Assembly: GCA_049323795.1 (NCBI GenBank)
Contig: JBMOOH010000034.1
Span: 40,224 to 104,223, forward strand
DNA: 64,000 nt
DNA from: JAOADN01 sp049323795
Lineage (GTDB): Bacteria > Pseudomonadota > Alphaproteobacteria > Rhodobacterales > Rhodobacteraceae
Reading direction: 5' to 3'
Both the position numbers and the translations under genes were made by a program. The notes beneath the pieces were generated by a model. That model was given only the letters and a program-made list of their open reading frames with translations, made no database searches and was not told the DNA's origin. Positions 19,168-27,655 of the stretch are shown here, piece by piece. Each line of letters opens with the position of its first letter. Position 1 is the stretch's first letter.

Positions 19168-19887
19168 ATGCCCGACGACTTCACTGTCCCCGTCCTGCAG
19201 CGGCTTCCCGTTCCCGGACGCCCCCTCGGCGGCCTCACCATCCTCGTGGTCGAGGACAGCCGCCTCGCCTGTGACGCGATCCGGCACTACTGCGTCCGGG
19301 CGGGCGCCCGCATCCGGCGCGCGGACTGCATCCGCGCCGCACGTCGCCACATCCAGACCTACCGGCCCTCGGTCGTGCTGTGCGACGTCGGCCTGCCGGA
19401 TGGCTCGGGACTCGAATTCCTGGCCGATCTCGCGCGGTCCCCGCATCGCCCTCCGGCGCTGATCTGCATGACAGGCGATCCCGACATCGCCGCCCGGTCG
19501 CTCGACGTCGGGGCCGACACCTTCCTGCTCAAGCCGATCGGGGGCCTCGGGGCCTTCAGCGCGGCGATTCTCGGGGCGCTTTCCCTGACCGGTACGGTTC
19601 CTCCGCCGGCCGGCCCCGCCGATGCGGCCACGAAGCCGGACCCTGCCGCCTTCCGGGACGATCTCAGCCATGCGGCGCGGGTTCTTGCCGAGGCGCCCGA
19701 CGCGGCATCGGTCGGATACGTGGCCGGCTTCCTGCAGGGGGTCGCCCGGATCGCACGCGACGCCTCGCTCGAACGTGCCGCCGCCGATCTTGCGGCCCGG
19801 GACCGGGCGGGTGTCTCGACGCGCCAGGATGTCCGACGGCTCGCCGGGCTGGTCAGCGACCGGATCTCCACCGGCGGCATCCTGTGA
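19168..19887 (+). CDS. Response regulator with unassigned C-terminal domain
   Basis: A 239-aa protein. Residues about 14-135 form a receiver domain: acidic pocket EDS near 27-29, phosphoacceptor Asp in VVLCDVGLPDG (about residue 72), conserved Thr in CMTGD and Lys in LLKPIG. The final 80 residues are Ala/Arg/Asp-rich and helical-looking (DDLSHAARVLAEAP and following) and do not match a DNA-binding, GGDEF or kinase output that I recognise; a degenerate Hpt-like bundle is possible. No sensor kinase gene is adjacent. Confidence 0.8.
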   Translation: MPDDFTVPVLQRLPVPGRPLGGLTILVVEDSRLACDAIRHYCVRAGARIRRADCIRAARRHIQTYRPSVVLCDVGLPDGSGLEFLADLARSPHRPPALICMTGDPDIAARSLDVGADTFLLKPIGGLGAFSAAILGALSLTGTVPPPAGPADAATKPDPAAFRDDLSHAARVLAEAPDAASVGYVAGFLQGVARIARDASLERAAADLAARDRAGVSTRQDVRRLAGLVSDRISTGGIL

Positions 19888-19911
19888 GCGCTCCGGATGC
19901 GGACCGGGCCG

Positions 19912-20664
19912 TCACCGGCAGGCGCGACGGCCATCCGGCCCGTCCACGCCCGGGTCGGCCCGGTAGAGCAGCGGTCGCGTCAGGTCCGACAGGCGGCGCA
20001 GCTGGAGCCCGTCCGGACGGAAGTTCCCCGGATCGAGCCAGGCGACATGGGCGGCACGGAGGGCCGGCCAATCCCGGTCGATGATCGCGAACCACGCGGT
20101 GTCGCGGTTGCGCCCCTTCACCACCGCCGCCTGCCGGAACACGCCCTCGAAGCTGAAGCCGAGCCTCATCGCGGCACGGCGGGACGGGCGGTTCAGCGCA
20201 TCGCATTTCCATTCGTAGCGTCTGTAGCCGGCCGCGAAGGCCCAGTCCGCCATCAGGAACATCGCCTCGGTCGCCGCGACGGTGCCCTGGAGCGCGGGCG
20301 AGAGGCAGATGTGGCCGACCTCGATGCTGCCGGCTTCCGGCGCGATCCGAAGATAGCTCGCCACCCCGGTGGCGACGCCCCGGTGCTTCGGGACGATCGC
20401 GAGGAAGAAGGGATCCTGCGCCTCGGCCATCCGCCGTGCCCAGGCGCGATAGTCGTCGGCTGCCGGGAACGGACCATAGGGAAGATAGTCCCATACCCTG
20501 TCGTCGGCGCTGCAGGCGGCGAAGAGGGAAGCGGCATGGCGGTCGGGATCGAGACGCTCGAGGCTGACCGTCGCACCCTCGATCCGGTCGAAATCCGGAC
20601 GCCTCGGCGGAGTCCAGCCACCAAGCGGGTCGCCGAACTCGGGTGTCTCGTCCGGGCCTGCCAT
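19912..20664 (-). CDS. GNAT family N-acetyltransferase (RimJ/RimL-like)
   Basis: A 250-aa acyl-CoA transferase of the GNAT_3 group. VSLERLDPDRHAASLF, a beta-4 segment with GHICLSPALQGT (the acetyl-CoA loop, with Q/G instead of the usual R/QxxGxG) and NRPSRRAAMRLGFSFEG match RimJ/RimL-type transferases. The ATG at 20664 (MAGPDETPEFGDPLGGW) was preferred to a longer in-frame extension because homology begins shortly after it. The target is unknown: possibly a ribosomal protein, antibiotic or small amine. Confidence 0.82.
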   Translation of the reverse strand: MAGPDETPEFGDPLGGWTPPRRPDFDRIEGATVSLERLDPDRHAASLFAACSADDRVWDYLPYGPFPAADDYRAWARRMAEAQDPFFLAIVPKHRGVATGVASYLRIAPEAGSIEVGHICLSPALQGTVAATEAMFLMADWAFAAGYRRYEWKCDALNRPSRRAAMRLGFSFEGVFRQAAVVKGRNRDTAWFAIIDRDWPALRAAHVAWLDPGNFRPDGLQLRRLSDLTRPLLYRADPGVDGPDGRRACR

Positions 20665-20791
20665 GCGGCGGCTCCCCCGCCATCTTCCGCGCCGAAAATG
20701 CCGGGAAAGGGGCCCGGCCTTTCCGCATTCGTGCCGCAATCGCCCGCGAATGTCGAGCCATCCGAACCGCCATACCGATTGGAGGACCGCG

Positions 20792-20920
20792 ATGAAGGAA
20801 GCCGCCATGCGCATCGTCACCAACGAGAAGCTGACCCGCACCACCCACTGGGTCGTCTTTGCGATCGGCGCGCTGTCGCTGTCCTTCGCCATCGCGGCCA
20901 CCGCCGCCAACGCCTTCTGA
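20792..20920 (+). CDS. Small single-helix membrane protein, 42 aa
   Basis: A 42-codon frame with a strong ribosome-binding site (GGAGGA at 20781-20786) five bases before the ATG. The product has a basic N-terminus and one hydrophobic helix (about 20-39, VVFAIGALSLSFAIAATAA). An excellent hairpin follows the stop by 24 bp. Ribosome-binding site, helix and terminator together argue for a real gene. I do not recognise a family and propose only that it sits in the inner membrane. Confidence 0.6.
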   Translation: MKEAAMRIVTNEKLTRTTHWVVFAIGALSLSFAIAATAANAF

Positions 20921-20944
20921 AGCTACGGACATTTCCCCCGCCTG

Positions 20945-20974
20945 ACGGGCCCCGGATCCGCCTCCGGGGCCCGT
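20945..20974 (+). terminator. Hairpin after the 42-aa gene
   Basis: A 12-bp perfect stem (20945-20956 with 20963-20974), 6-nt loop, in the convergent gap before the DUF1993 gene. It could serve both strands. Confidence 0.7.
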
Positions 20975-20996
20975 TGCGCCTGCACAAGGCGCCTGT

Positions 20997-21509
20997 CTAG
21001 AACCTGAACCCCGGCGGATAGTCGTGCTGGCCGTCGAAGTCGGCCTTCCCGATCGCGACGCCGTTCGCCCGCAGGATCGCGAAGGCCATGCCGGTGTGGA
21101 AGAGGAAGTTCGGCATCCCGAAGAGGTGCAGGAAGGTCGCGCCGTCCTGTTCGAGCTCGGCGAACCCTGCAGCATGGCGGATCGTCCGCCCCTCGGCCCC
21201 CGCGAAGGCCGCCGGGTCGAGCGCATCGAGCGCCGATCGCGTCAGCGCGATCCGCTCCGCCAGCCCCGCCGCGTCGGTCCCGAGCGCGGGGTCGGGCGGC
21301 ACCGGCTGTCCGGCAAGCGGAAAGCTGACACGGAGCGAGAGCCGCAGCGCGGTCGCCACCTGCTGCCCGAAGCCGAACATGTCCGGCGCGAGGCGCGCCT
21401 GCATCAGTCCCTCCCGCCCCCGCGCCCTGGCGGCGAGCCCCTCGATCCGGCCGATGTAGTGGCGGAAGACGGGGACGGAGGCCGAGTAGAGGGGCGGATG
21501 CGGGTTCAT
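20997..21509 (-). CDS. DUF1993 family protein
   Basis: A 170-aa cytoplasmic protein of the DUF1993 (DinB-like) type: the N-terminal SASVPVFRHYIGRIEGLAARA, the central SLRVSFPLAGQPVP, and a C-terminal FLFHTGMAFAILRANGVAIGKADFDG block ending in YPPGF are family hallmarks. Members are helical-bundle proteins of unknown biochemical role. It is transcribed away from the LacI gene. Confidence 0.85.
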   Translation of the reverse strand: MNPHPPLYSASVPVFRHYIGRIEGLAARARGREGLMQARLAPDMFGFGQQVATALRLSLRVSFPLAGQPVPPDPALGTDAAGLAERIALTRSALDALDPAAFAGAEGRTIRHAAGFAELEQDGATFLHLFGMPNFLFHTGMAFAILRANGVAIGKADFDGQHDYPPGFRF

Positions 21510-21845
21510 GGGTCTGCTCTTCCTCCGGTCGGCTCAGGCTGGACGAACAGACGGCAGAAGGCAACAAGTCGGGCATGGCCAGCGGGGCGACACAAGAGTT
21601 GATTCTCTTCCGCCGCGCGGGCAGCTCGGCGCAGCGAAACCGTCCGCATGACCGGGAGCGATCAGCCTCCGGCAGGCCCGGTGCGGTTCCGTTGCCCCGT
21701 CGTGCGGTCCCCCTGAGCCAGGGGGACCGCACGCGGCCGGTGGCGCGGGAATGGTGCCTCCGGGCAGGTGCCGGCAGCGGTTCCTTGCGCCCCGGCGCCG
21801 AAACGCGATAGTAGCCCGGACCACCGTGAAGGAAGCGGGTGCGCC
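21510..21845. other. 336-bp intergenic region between DUF1993 gene and LacI gene
   Basis: Divergent promoter region. I see no supported gene. The clearest element is the 31-bp hairpin at 21702-21732. A 7-mer GTGCGGT also occurs just before it at 21681-21687. No convincing -35/-10 pair or LacI-type CG-centred palindrome was found by eye. Confidence 0.6.
21702..21732. repeat. 14-bp perfect inverted repeat with 3-nt loop
   Basis: Left arm 21702-21715, loop AGC, right arm 21719-21732. It lies in a divergent gap about 115 bp upstream of the LacI gene rather than after a gene, so a simple terminator role is not obvious. It may be a repetitive extragenic palindrome or attenuator. Confidence 0.6.
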
Positions 21846-22871
21846 ATGACTTCGGCCAAGGACAGTCACCGTTCGCTGACACTGCGCGACGTGTCCGAGG
21901 CATCGGGCGTCAGCGAGATGACAGTCAGCCGCGTGCTGAGGAACCGCGGAGATGTCTCGGCAGAGACCCGCGACCGGGTGCTCGCCGCGGCCAAGCGGCT
22001 CGGCTACGTGCAGAACCGGATCGCGGGCGCGCTGGCGAGCCAGAGGGTGAACCTTGTGGCGGTGGTTATCCCCTCGCTTTCCAACCTCGTGTTTCCCGAG
22101 GTGCTGTCGGGCATTTCCGAGGGTCTCGACCGGACCGGCCTCCAGCCCGTCGTCGGCGTGACCGACTATTCGCCCGAGCGCGAGGAAGCGGTGCTGTACG
22201 AGATGCTGTCGTGGCGGCCGTCCGGGGTGATCGTGGCCGGGGTGGAGCATACCGACGCGGCCCGGGCGATGCTGTCGACCGCCGGGGTCCCGATCGTCGA
22301 GATCATGGATACCGACGGCGTGGCCATCGACTCGGTGGTCGGGATTTCGCACCGGCGCGCGGGACTCGCCATGGCGCTGGAGATCGCGCGGGCCGGGTAC
22401 CGGCGGATCGGGTTTCTCGGGACGAACATGCCGAACGACCACCGCGCGCGCAAACGCATGGAGGGGTTCGAGGAGGGGCTCGCGGACGCCGGCCTGAGCC
22501 TTGTCGACCGGGAATACTACTCGGGCGGATCGGCGCTTCTGAAGGGGCGCGAGATGACGGAGGCGATCCTGAGGCGGACACCCGACCTCGATTTCCTGTA
22601 TTACTCGAACGACATGATCGGGGCGGGCGGGCTGCTCTGGTGCCTCGAACACGGGATCGACGTGCCGGGCAGGGTCGGGCTGGCGGGGTTCAACGGCGTC
22701 GATCTGCTGGACGGACTGCCCCGGCGCCTGGCGACGATGGATGCAGGCCGGCGCGAGATCGGGATGCGCGCAGCAGGGATCATCCTGAGGCGGCGCGAGG
22801 ATCCCACGGCGGGGCCGGAGCGGGTGGAGCTCACGCCGGTGCTGCAGAAGGGCGACACGATAAGGGCGTAG
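21846..22871 (+). CDS. LacI family transcriptional regulator (GntR-like)
   Basis: A 341-aa LacI-type regulator. Residues about 14-60 form the helix-turn-helix and hinge (LRDVSEASGVSEMTVSRVL, then RVLAAAKRLGYVQNRIAGAL), followed by the periplasmic-binding-like effector domain. The effector part resembles gluconate repressor GntR (NLVFPEVLSGISEGL, TIMDA-like ATMDAGRREIG). I chose ATG 21846, which gives a normal N-terminus. No obvious target operon adjoins it; the galactoside island starts 6 kb away, so a link is only possible. The last gene on this strand before rmlA, with which it converges. Confidence 0.87.
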   Translation: MTSAKDSHRSLTLRDVSEASGVSEMTVSRVLRNRGDVSAETRDRVLAAAKRLGYVQNRIAGALASQRVNLVAVVIPSLSNLVFPEVLSGISEGLDRTGLQPVVGVTDYSPEREEAVLYEMLSWRPSGVIVAGVEHTDAARAMLSTAGVPIVEIMDTDGVAIDSVVGISHRRAGLAMALEIARAGYRRIGFLGTNMPNDHRARKRMEGFEEGLADAGLSLVDREYYSGGSALLKGREMTEAILRRTPDLDFLYYSNDMIGAGGLLWCLEHGIDVPGRVGLAGFNGVDLLDGLPRRLATMDAGRREIGMRAAGIILRRREDPTAGPERVELTPVLQKGDTIRA

Positions 22872-22935
22872 GCCCGGTGCGCGGCCGGTGCATGGCCGCT
22901 CCGCGACTCCGGAAAGAGCCGATGGCGCCCCCCCC

Positions 22936-23826
22936 TCACACCCCGCCGTCGTCAGCCACCCTTTGCAGGTACCGCCCGTACTGCGTCTTGAGGTAGGGCT
23001 TCGCCAGCGCCCGCAGCGCCGCGGCGTCGATCCAGCCGTTCAGAAAGGCGATTTCTTCCGGGCAGCCGACCTTCAGGTTCTGGCGTTCCTCGATGGTGCG
23101 GATGAACTCGGCCGCTTCCAGAAGGCTTTCGTGGGTGCCGGTGTCGAGCCAGGCGAAACCGCGGCCGAGGCGTTCGACCGACAGCGAGCCCTCGGCGTTG
23201 TAGATGTTGAGGAGGTCGGCGATCTCGAGCTCGCCACGGGCAGAGGGCGTGATGCCGCGCGCGCGGTGCGGGGCCTCGCCGTCGAGGAAGTAGATGCCGG
23301 TGACGGCATATGTGGATTTCGGCCTCTCGGGCTTCTCGACGATCGACAGGACCTTGCCGTCCGTGTCGAACTCCACGACGCCATAGCGTTCGGGGTCCTT
23401 CACGCGGTAGCCGAAGACGGTGCCGCCGCTGGCGCGGGCATCGGCGGCCTTCAGCTTCGAGGACAGGCCTTCGCCGAAGAACACGTTGTCGCCGAGGACC
23501 ATCGCCGAAGGCGAGCCCGCGAGGAAATCCTCGGCCAGGATATACGCCTGGGCGAGGCCGTCGGGCGAGGGCTGGACGATGTAGTCGAACCGCATGCCCC
23601 AGTCTGATCCGTCGCCGAGAAGCGCCCTGAACTGCGGCAGGTCGCGCGGGGTGGAGATGATCGCGACCTCGCGGATGTGGCTGAGCATCAGGGCCGAGAG
23701 GGGGTAGTAGATCATCGGCTTGTCGTAGAGCGGCAGCATCTGCTTGGACACGGAATGCGTGATCGGGTAGAGCCGCGTGCCCGATCCCCCGGCCAGAACG
23801 ATGCCCTTGCGGGGGGTGTCGGTCAT
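22936..23826 (-). CDS. rmlA: Glucose-1-phosphate thymidylyltransferase
   Basis: A 296-aa nucleotidyltransferase that makes dTDP-glucose from glucose-1-phosphate and dTTP, the first step to dTDP-L-rhamnose. The N-terminal GIVLAGGSGTRLYPIT is the dTTP-binding loop; KQMLPLYDKPMIYYPLS and LGDNVFFGEG (metal Asp) are RmlA signatures, as is EKPERPKS with the sugar-phosphate-binding residues. Normal length. Its ATG overlaps the rmlD stop (ATGA), so it is the second gene of an rmlD-rmlA pair. Confidence 0.96.
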   Translation of the reverse strand: MTDTPRKGIVLAGGSGTRLYPITHSVSKQMLPLYDKPMIYYPLSALMLSHIREVAIISTPRDLPQFRALLGDGSDWGMRFDYIVQPSPDGLAQAYILAEDFLAGSPSAMVLGDNVFFGEGLSSKLKAADARASGGTVFGYRVKDPERYGVVEFDTDGKVLSIVEKPERPKSTYAVTGIYFLDGEAPHRARGITPSARGELEIADLLNIYNAEGSLSVERLGRGFAWLDTGTHESLLEAAEFIRTIEERQNLKVGCPEEIAFLNGWIDAAALRALAKPYLKTQYGRYLQRVADDGGV

Positions 23827-24677
23827 CTCGTCGCCTCCAGTTCGGCAAGCACCTTGCGCAGCCCGTCCCGCCAGTCCGGCTGGGCGATGCCATAGGTCCG
23901 GGCGATCCTGCCGCAGTCAAGCACCGAGTTGGCCGGGCGGCGGGCCGGGGTGGGGAAGTCGGCGGTGCCGATGCGCGTCACCCTTGCCGACAGTCCCGCG
24001 CCGGCCAGGATCGCCTCGGCGAAATCGGCCCAGGTGGTGGCCGGGGCGCCGGCGTAGTGGAAGACGCCGGACGTGCCGCGGCCGTCGCGGAAGGCGCCGA
24101 GGATGGTGACCAGCGCGCCGGCGATGTCGGCTGCGGGGGTCGGGCCGCCATGCTGGTCGGCGACGACGCGAAGCTCGGGGCGTTCGGCCCCTAGGCGGAG
24201 CATGGTGCGGACGAAGTTCCTGCCGTGGGCCGCAAAGACCCAGGCCGTGCGCAGCACGACATGCGGGCCGCCCGCCCCGGCCACCTGCCGTTCGCCGTCG
24301 AGCTTCGTCCGGCCGTAGGCGCCGAGCGGGGTGACCGGATCGTCCTCGCGCCAGGCCCGGCCCATGCGCCCGTCGAAGACGTAATCGGTCGAGATGTGGA
24401 GGAACGGGATGCCGAGCCGGGCGGCGGCGCGCGCCATGCGGCCCGGCGCATCCGCATTGACGATGCGGGCGGCTGCCTCGTCCGTCTCGGCGAGGTCGAC
24501 GGCGGTAAAGGCGGCGGCGTTGATCACCGCTTCGGGACGGGCGGCCAGTATCGCCTCGGCGCAGGACGCAGGATCGGAAAGGTCGGCCCGGTCGCGGCCG
24601 AGGAACGTCGCGTCCGGAAGCCGGCGCGCAAGCTCTGCCGCCACCTGGCCCGTGCGTCCGAAGACGATCACCGTCAT
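23823..24677 (-). CDS. rmlD: dTDP-4-dehydrorhamnose reductase
   Basis: A 284-aa extended SDR that reduces dTDP-4-keto-L-rhamnose to dTDP-L-rhamnose, the last step. The NAD(P) loop is GRTGQVA near residues 7-13. INAAAFTAVDLAE and STDYVFDG are RmlD signatures and YGRTKLDGE carries the YxxxK catalytic pair. The ATG at 24677 (MTVIVFGRTGQ) was chosen because the dinucleotide fold begins there. Coupled to rmlA. Confidence 0.95.
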   Translation of the reverse strand: MTVIVFGRTGQVAAELARRLPDATFLGRDRADLSDPASCAEAILAARPEAVINAAAFTAVDLAETDEAAARIVNADAPGRMARAAARLGIPFLHISTDYVFDGRMGRAWREDDPVTPLGAYGRTKLDGERQVAGAGGPHVVLRTAWVFAAHGRNFVRTMLRLGAERPELRVVADQHGGPTPAADIAGALVTILGAFRDGRGTSGVFHYAGAPATTWADFAEAILAGAGLSARVTRIGTADFPTPARRPANSVLDCGRIARTYGIAQPDWRDGLRKVLAELEATR

Positions 24678-24977
24678 GCCCGCCGTTCCGCCGCGAATCC
24701 TGCCACCGGCGCACCTAGCCACAGGTGCGCCCGGAAAGGCAAACGGTTCGGGCCCCGCAGGCTGGGCCCGCGGGTGGGCCCGGGGGTTCTGCCCGTCGCG
24801 GCCCGCACACGCGATGTAAATGGCCTGTTACTTCCGTTTCAGGCCTCTGGAAGAGTGCCGGGTCCGTCAGTTTATCAAGGACTGTCGAGACCGCCAGGGC
24901 AGGAGATCCCCCGGCGGCGCACGGGCACCGCGGCTGTCCCCGTGCCGGAAATCTCCGGGTCTTGAAGGATGCAGGAC
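24678..24977. other. 300-bp intergenic region between rmlD and degP-like gene
   Basis: Divergent promoter region. The stretch around 24815-24890 is the least GC-rich part and probably holds the degP promoter, but I cannot name a -10/-35 pair with confidence and see no EcfG-type GGAAC-CGTT site. No gene is supported here. Confidence 0.5.
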
Positions 24978-26543
24978 ATGAAGCGGATTGAGTCATTGGG
25001 ACGTACAAGGCGGCTGGCCCTCGCCGGCGTGTCGGCGCTTGCGATCTCGGTCGGGATGTTGTCGGGGGGGGCAGGCCTGATGGGGGCCTTCGCCGGCACC
25101 GACACCTCTGCAGCGGCCACCTCGGCGACCGTGTCGCAGGCCCCGTCGGTGGCCCCGTCGGTGGCCGACGTGGTCGCGCGCACGAAGCCGGGCGTGGTCA
25201 CGGTGACGACGGTGCTTGCTCCGCAGGAGCAGGCACAGGCCGGGCCTTCCCCGCAAGAGGAATTCTTCCGCCGGTTCTTCGGCGAGAACGGACCGTTCCA
25301 GGGAATGCCGCAGATGCCCGGAGCGCCGGAGGGGAACGGGCCGCGGGAGCCGCGGCAGGGCGGCGTATCGCTCGGGTCGGGTTTCGTGATCTCGGCCGAC
25401 GGCTACGTGGTCACGAACTACCATGTCATTGACAACGCCAAGTCGATCTCGGTGACGCTGGATGACGGGACCGAACTCGGGGCACAGCTCTTCGGCGGCG
25501 ACAGGAAGAACGACATCGCGGTGCTGAAGGTGTCATCCGGCAAGCCGCTGACCGCCCTGCAATGGGGCGACAGCGACAAGATGCGGCTGGGCGACCAGAT
25601 TATCGCCATTGGCGATCCCTTCGGCATCGGCACGACGGTGACGAGCGGGATCGTCTCGGCCCGCGGGCGCGACCTGAACAACGGCCCCTACGACGACTTC
25701 CTGCAGATCGACGCGGCGATCAACCGCGGCAACTCGGGCGGGCCGCTCCTGAACCTCGACGGCACGGTCATCGGGATCAACACGGCCATCTACTCGCCGA
25801 ACGGGGGCAGCGTCGGTGTGGGCTTCGCGATCCCGTCCGCCCAGGCGCAGAGGGTGGTCGGGAAGATCATGGCAAACGGCGGCGGCGACATCGCCTATGG
25901 CTATATCGGCGTGATGATCCAGCCGGTTGACGAAGGCGTGGCGCAGGCGCTCGGGCTTGCAAGGCCCGAGGGCGCCATCGTGGCGTCCGTGGCCGACGGG
26001 TCGCCCGCCGCCCGCGCCGGCGTGCAGGCCGGAGACGTCATCGTTGCGGTCAACGGCACGACGACCGGGACGCCCAAGCTGGTGTCGCGGGCCATCGCCG
26101 ACCTTGCGCCGGGCGAAAAGGCGACGCTGTCGCTCTGGCGGAACGGCAAGCCGCAGGATCTGTCCTTCGCCGTGGGCACCCTCGGCGATCAAATGGCCTC
26201 GGCCGATACCGGGGGGCAGGGCGCGGCGCCGGACACGGCAGGTGACGTGACGGTCGCCGACGTGGGCCTGACCGTTCATGCCCTCAACCCGGGGGACGCG
26301 CAGCAGGCCGGCCTTCCCGAGGGCACGCCCGGTCTGGTTGTGACGGCCGTGGACGGACCCGCCGCCGAGAAGGGGATCGAGCAGGGCGACGTGATCCTGA
26401 GCGTGAACCAGCAGCCGGTCAGGTCCGCCGGCGACCTCCAGAAGATCGTCGAGAGCGTCAAGGGGGATCGGTCCGCCGTCCTTCTGCTCATCCAGCGGAA
26501 CGGCCGGCAGTCGTTCGTGGCGGTGCCGTTCAAGACGGCCTGA
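24978..26543 (+). CDS. DegP/HtrA-type periplasmic serine protease (Do family)
   Basis: A 521-aa envelope protease for misfolded proteins. Residues 1-40 hold a basic start and hydrophobic export segment. The trypsin-like domain shows the catalytic triad His149 (TNYHVID), Asp179 (KNDIAVLK) and Ser253 (GNSGGPL). Two PDZ domains follow (about 300-390 and 420-515). An LA-loop-like Gln/Gly/Pro-rich segment (about 85-128) precedes the protease core. I use the ATG at 24978 because AAGGA at 24965-24969 is well spaced for it and too close to the upstream ATG at 24969. The gene is opposite in strand to the flanking rml pairs. Confidence 0.93.
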   Translation: MKRIESLGRTRRLALAGVSALAISVGMLSGGAGLMGAFAGTDTSAAATSATVSQAPSVAPSVADVVARTKPGVVTVTTVLAPQEQAQAGPSPQEEFFRRFFGENGPFQGMPQMPGAPEGNGPREPRQGGVSLGSGFVISADGYVVTNYHVIDNAKSISVTLDDGTELGAQLFGGDRKNDIAVLKVSSGKPLTALQWGDSDKMRLGDQIIAIGDPFGIGTTVTSGIVSARGRDLNNGPYDDFLQIDAAINRGNSGGPLLNLDGTVIGINTAIYSPNGGSVGVGFAIPSAQAQRVVGKIMANGGGDIAYGYIGVMIQPVDEGVAQALGLARPEGAIVASVADGSPAARAGVQAGDVIVAVNGTTTGTPKLVSRAIADLAPGEKATLSLWRNGKPQDLSFAVGTLGDQMASADTGGQGAAPDTAGDVTVADVGLTVHALNPGDAQQAGLPEGTPGLVVTAVDGPAAEKGIEQGDVILSVNQQPVRSAGDLQKIVESVKGDRSAVLLLIQRNGRQSFVAVPFKTA

Positions 26544-26568
26544 CCCCGGCCGGCAGCGCGGGATGGAG

Positions 26569-26596
26569 AGGGCCGGGGTTTCCCCGGCCCTTCCTG
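26569..26596. terminator. Hairpin between degP-like gene and rmlB
   Basis: A 10-bp perfect stem AGGGCCGGGG / CCCCGGCCCT with a TTT loop at 26579-26581, followed by TCCTGATT. It lies between convergent genes. Confidence 0.75.
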
Positions 26597-26617
26597 ATTG
26601 CGGGCTCAATTCCGGCC

Positions 26618-27655
26618 TCAGCCGCTCCCGAGCCGTCGCCCGACCCCGTCGCGGTCCTCGAGCGCGCGCCACCACTCCTCGTTCTCGAGATACCAGTCCA
26701 CCGTCCGGGCAAGCCCCTCGTCGAGCGTGACCGAGGGGCGCCAGCCGAGTTCCTCCCTGATCCGGGACGGGTCGATCGCATAGCGCAGGTCGTGGCCGGG
26801 GCGATCGGCGACGAAGGTGATCTGCTCGGCGTAGGGCCGGTTGCCGGGGCGTTTCCCGTCGAGGATCGCGCAGATCTTCGTCACGAGGTCGAGGTTGGAG
26901 GATTCGTTCTCGCCCCCGATGTTGTAGCTCCGGCCGTTCGCGCCCTTCGTGAGCACGGTCAGAAGCGCATCGGCGTGATCCTCGACATAAAGCCAGTCGC
27001 GGACGTTGGCGCCCTGCCCGTAGACGGGGATCGGCGCGCCCGCGAGGGCCTTGAGGATCACGACCGGGATCAGCTTTTCGGGGAAGTGGTAGGGGCCGTA
27101 GTTGTTCGAGCAGTTGGTTAGCACCACGGGCAGGCCGTAGGTTTCGTGCCAGGCGCGGACGAGGTGGTCGGAGGCGGCCTTGGACGCGGAATAGGGGCTC
27201 CGCGGGTCGTAGGGGGTATCTTCGGTGAACCTGCCGGTGGGGCCGAGCGAGCCGAAGACCTCGTCGGTGGAGATGTGGTGGAAGCGGAACGATTCCGGGC
27301 GTTCCTGTGCGTTCCAGTAGGCGCGGGCGGCTTCGAGAAGGGTGTAGGTGCCGGTGACGTTGGTGCGGATGAAGGCGCCGGGACCGTCGATCGAGCGGTC
27401 CACGTGGCTTTCGGCAGCGAGGTGCATGATCGCGTCGGGGCGGTGCTGCGTCAGGATTCGGTCGAGCGCCGCACGGTCGCAGATGTCGGCGCGTTCGAAG
27501 GCATAGAGGGGCGAGTGAGCGGCCGGCGCCACGTTCGTCAGGCTGCCCGCGTAGGTCAGCTTGTCGAGGTTCACGACATGGCAACCGCGCGACACGGCCA
27601 GCCTTACCACGGCCGAGCCGATGAAGCCGGCGCCGCCTGTGACGAGGATCTTCAT
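26618..27655 (-). CDS. rmlB: dTDP-glucose 4,6-dehydratase
   Basis: A 345-aa extended SDR that converts dTDP-glucose to dTDP-4-keto-6-deoxyglucose. The NAD loop GGAGFIGS is near residues 7-14, HLAAESHVDRSI is the RmlB signature, HISTDEVFG holds the catalytic Thr-Asp-Glu triad region, and YSASKAASDHL carries YxxxK. ATG 27655 overlaps the rmlC stop (ATGA). The longer open frame upstream is only read-through of rmlC in another phase. Confidence 0.96.
   Translation of the reverse strand: MKILVTGGAGFIGSAVVRLAVSRGCHVVNLDKLTYAGSLTNVAPAAHSPLYAFERADICDRAALDRILTQHRPDAIMHLAAESHVDRSIDGPGAFIRTNVTGTYTLLEAARAYWNAQERPESFRFHHISTDEVFGSLGPTGRFTEDTPYDPRSPYSASKAASDHLVRAWHETYGLPVVLTNCSNNYGPYHFPEKLIPVVILKALAGAPIPVYGQGANVRDWLYVEDHADALLTVLTKGANGRSYNIGGENESSNLDLVTKICAILDGKRPGNRPYAEQITFVADRPGHDLRYAIDPSRIREELGWRPSVTLDEGLARTVDWYLENEEWWRALEDRDGVGRRLGSG

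Noticed and set aside
24678..24977. An EcfG or heat-shock promoter for the DegP-type gene
   Set aside because: No GGAAC-CGTT pair was found, and no heat-shock promoter match was good enough to report.
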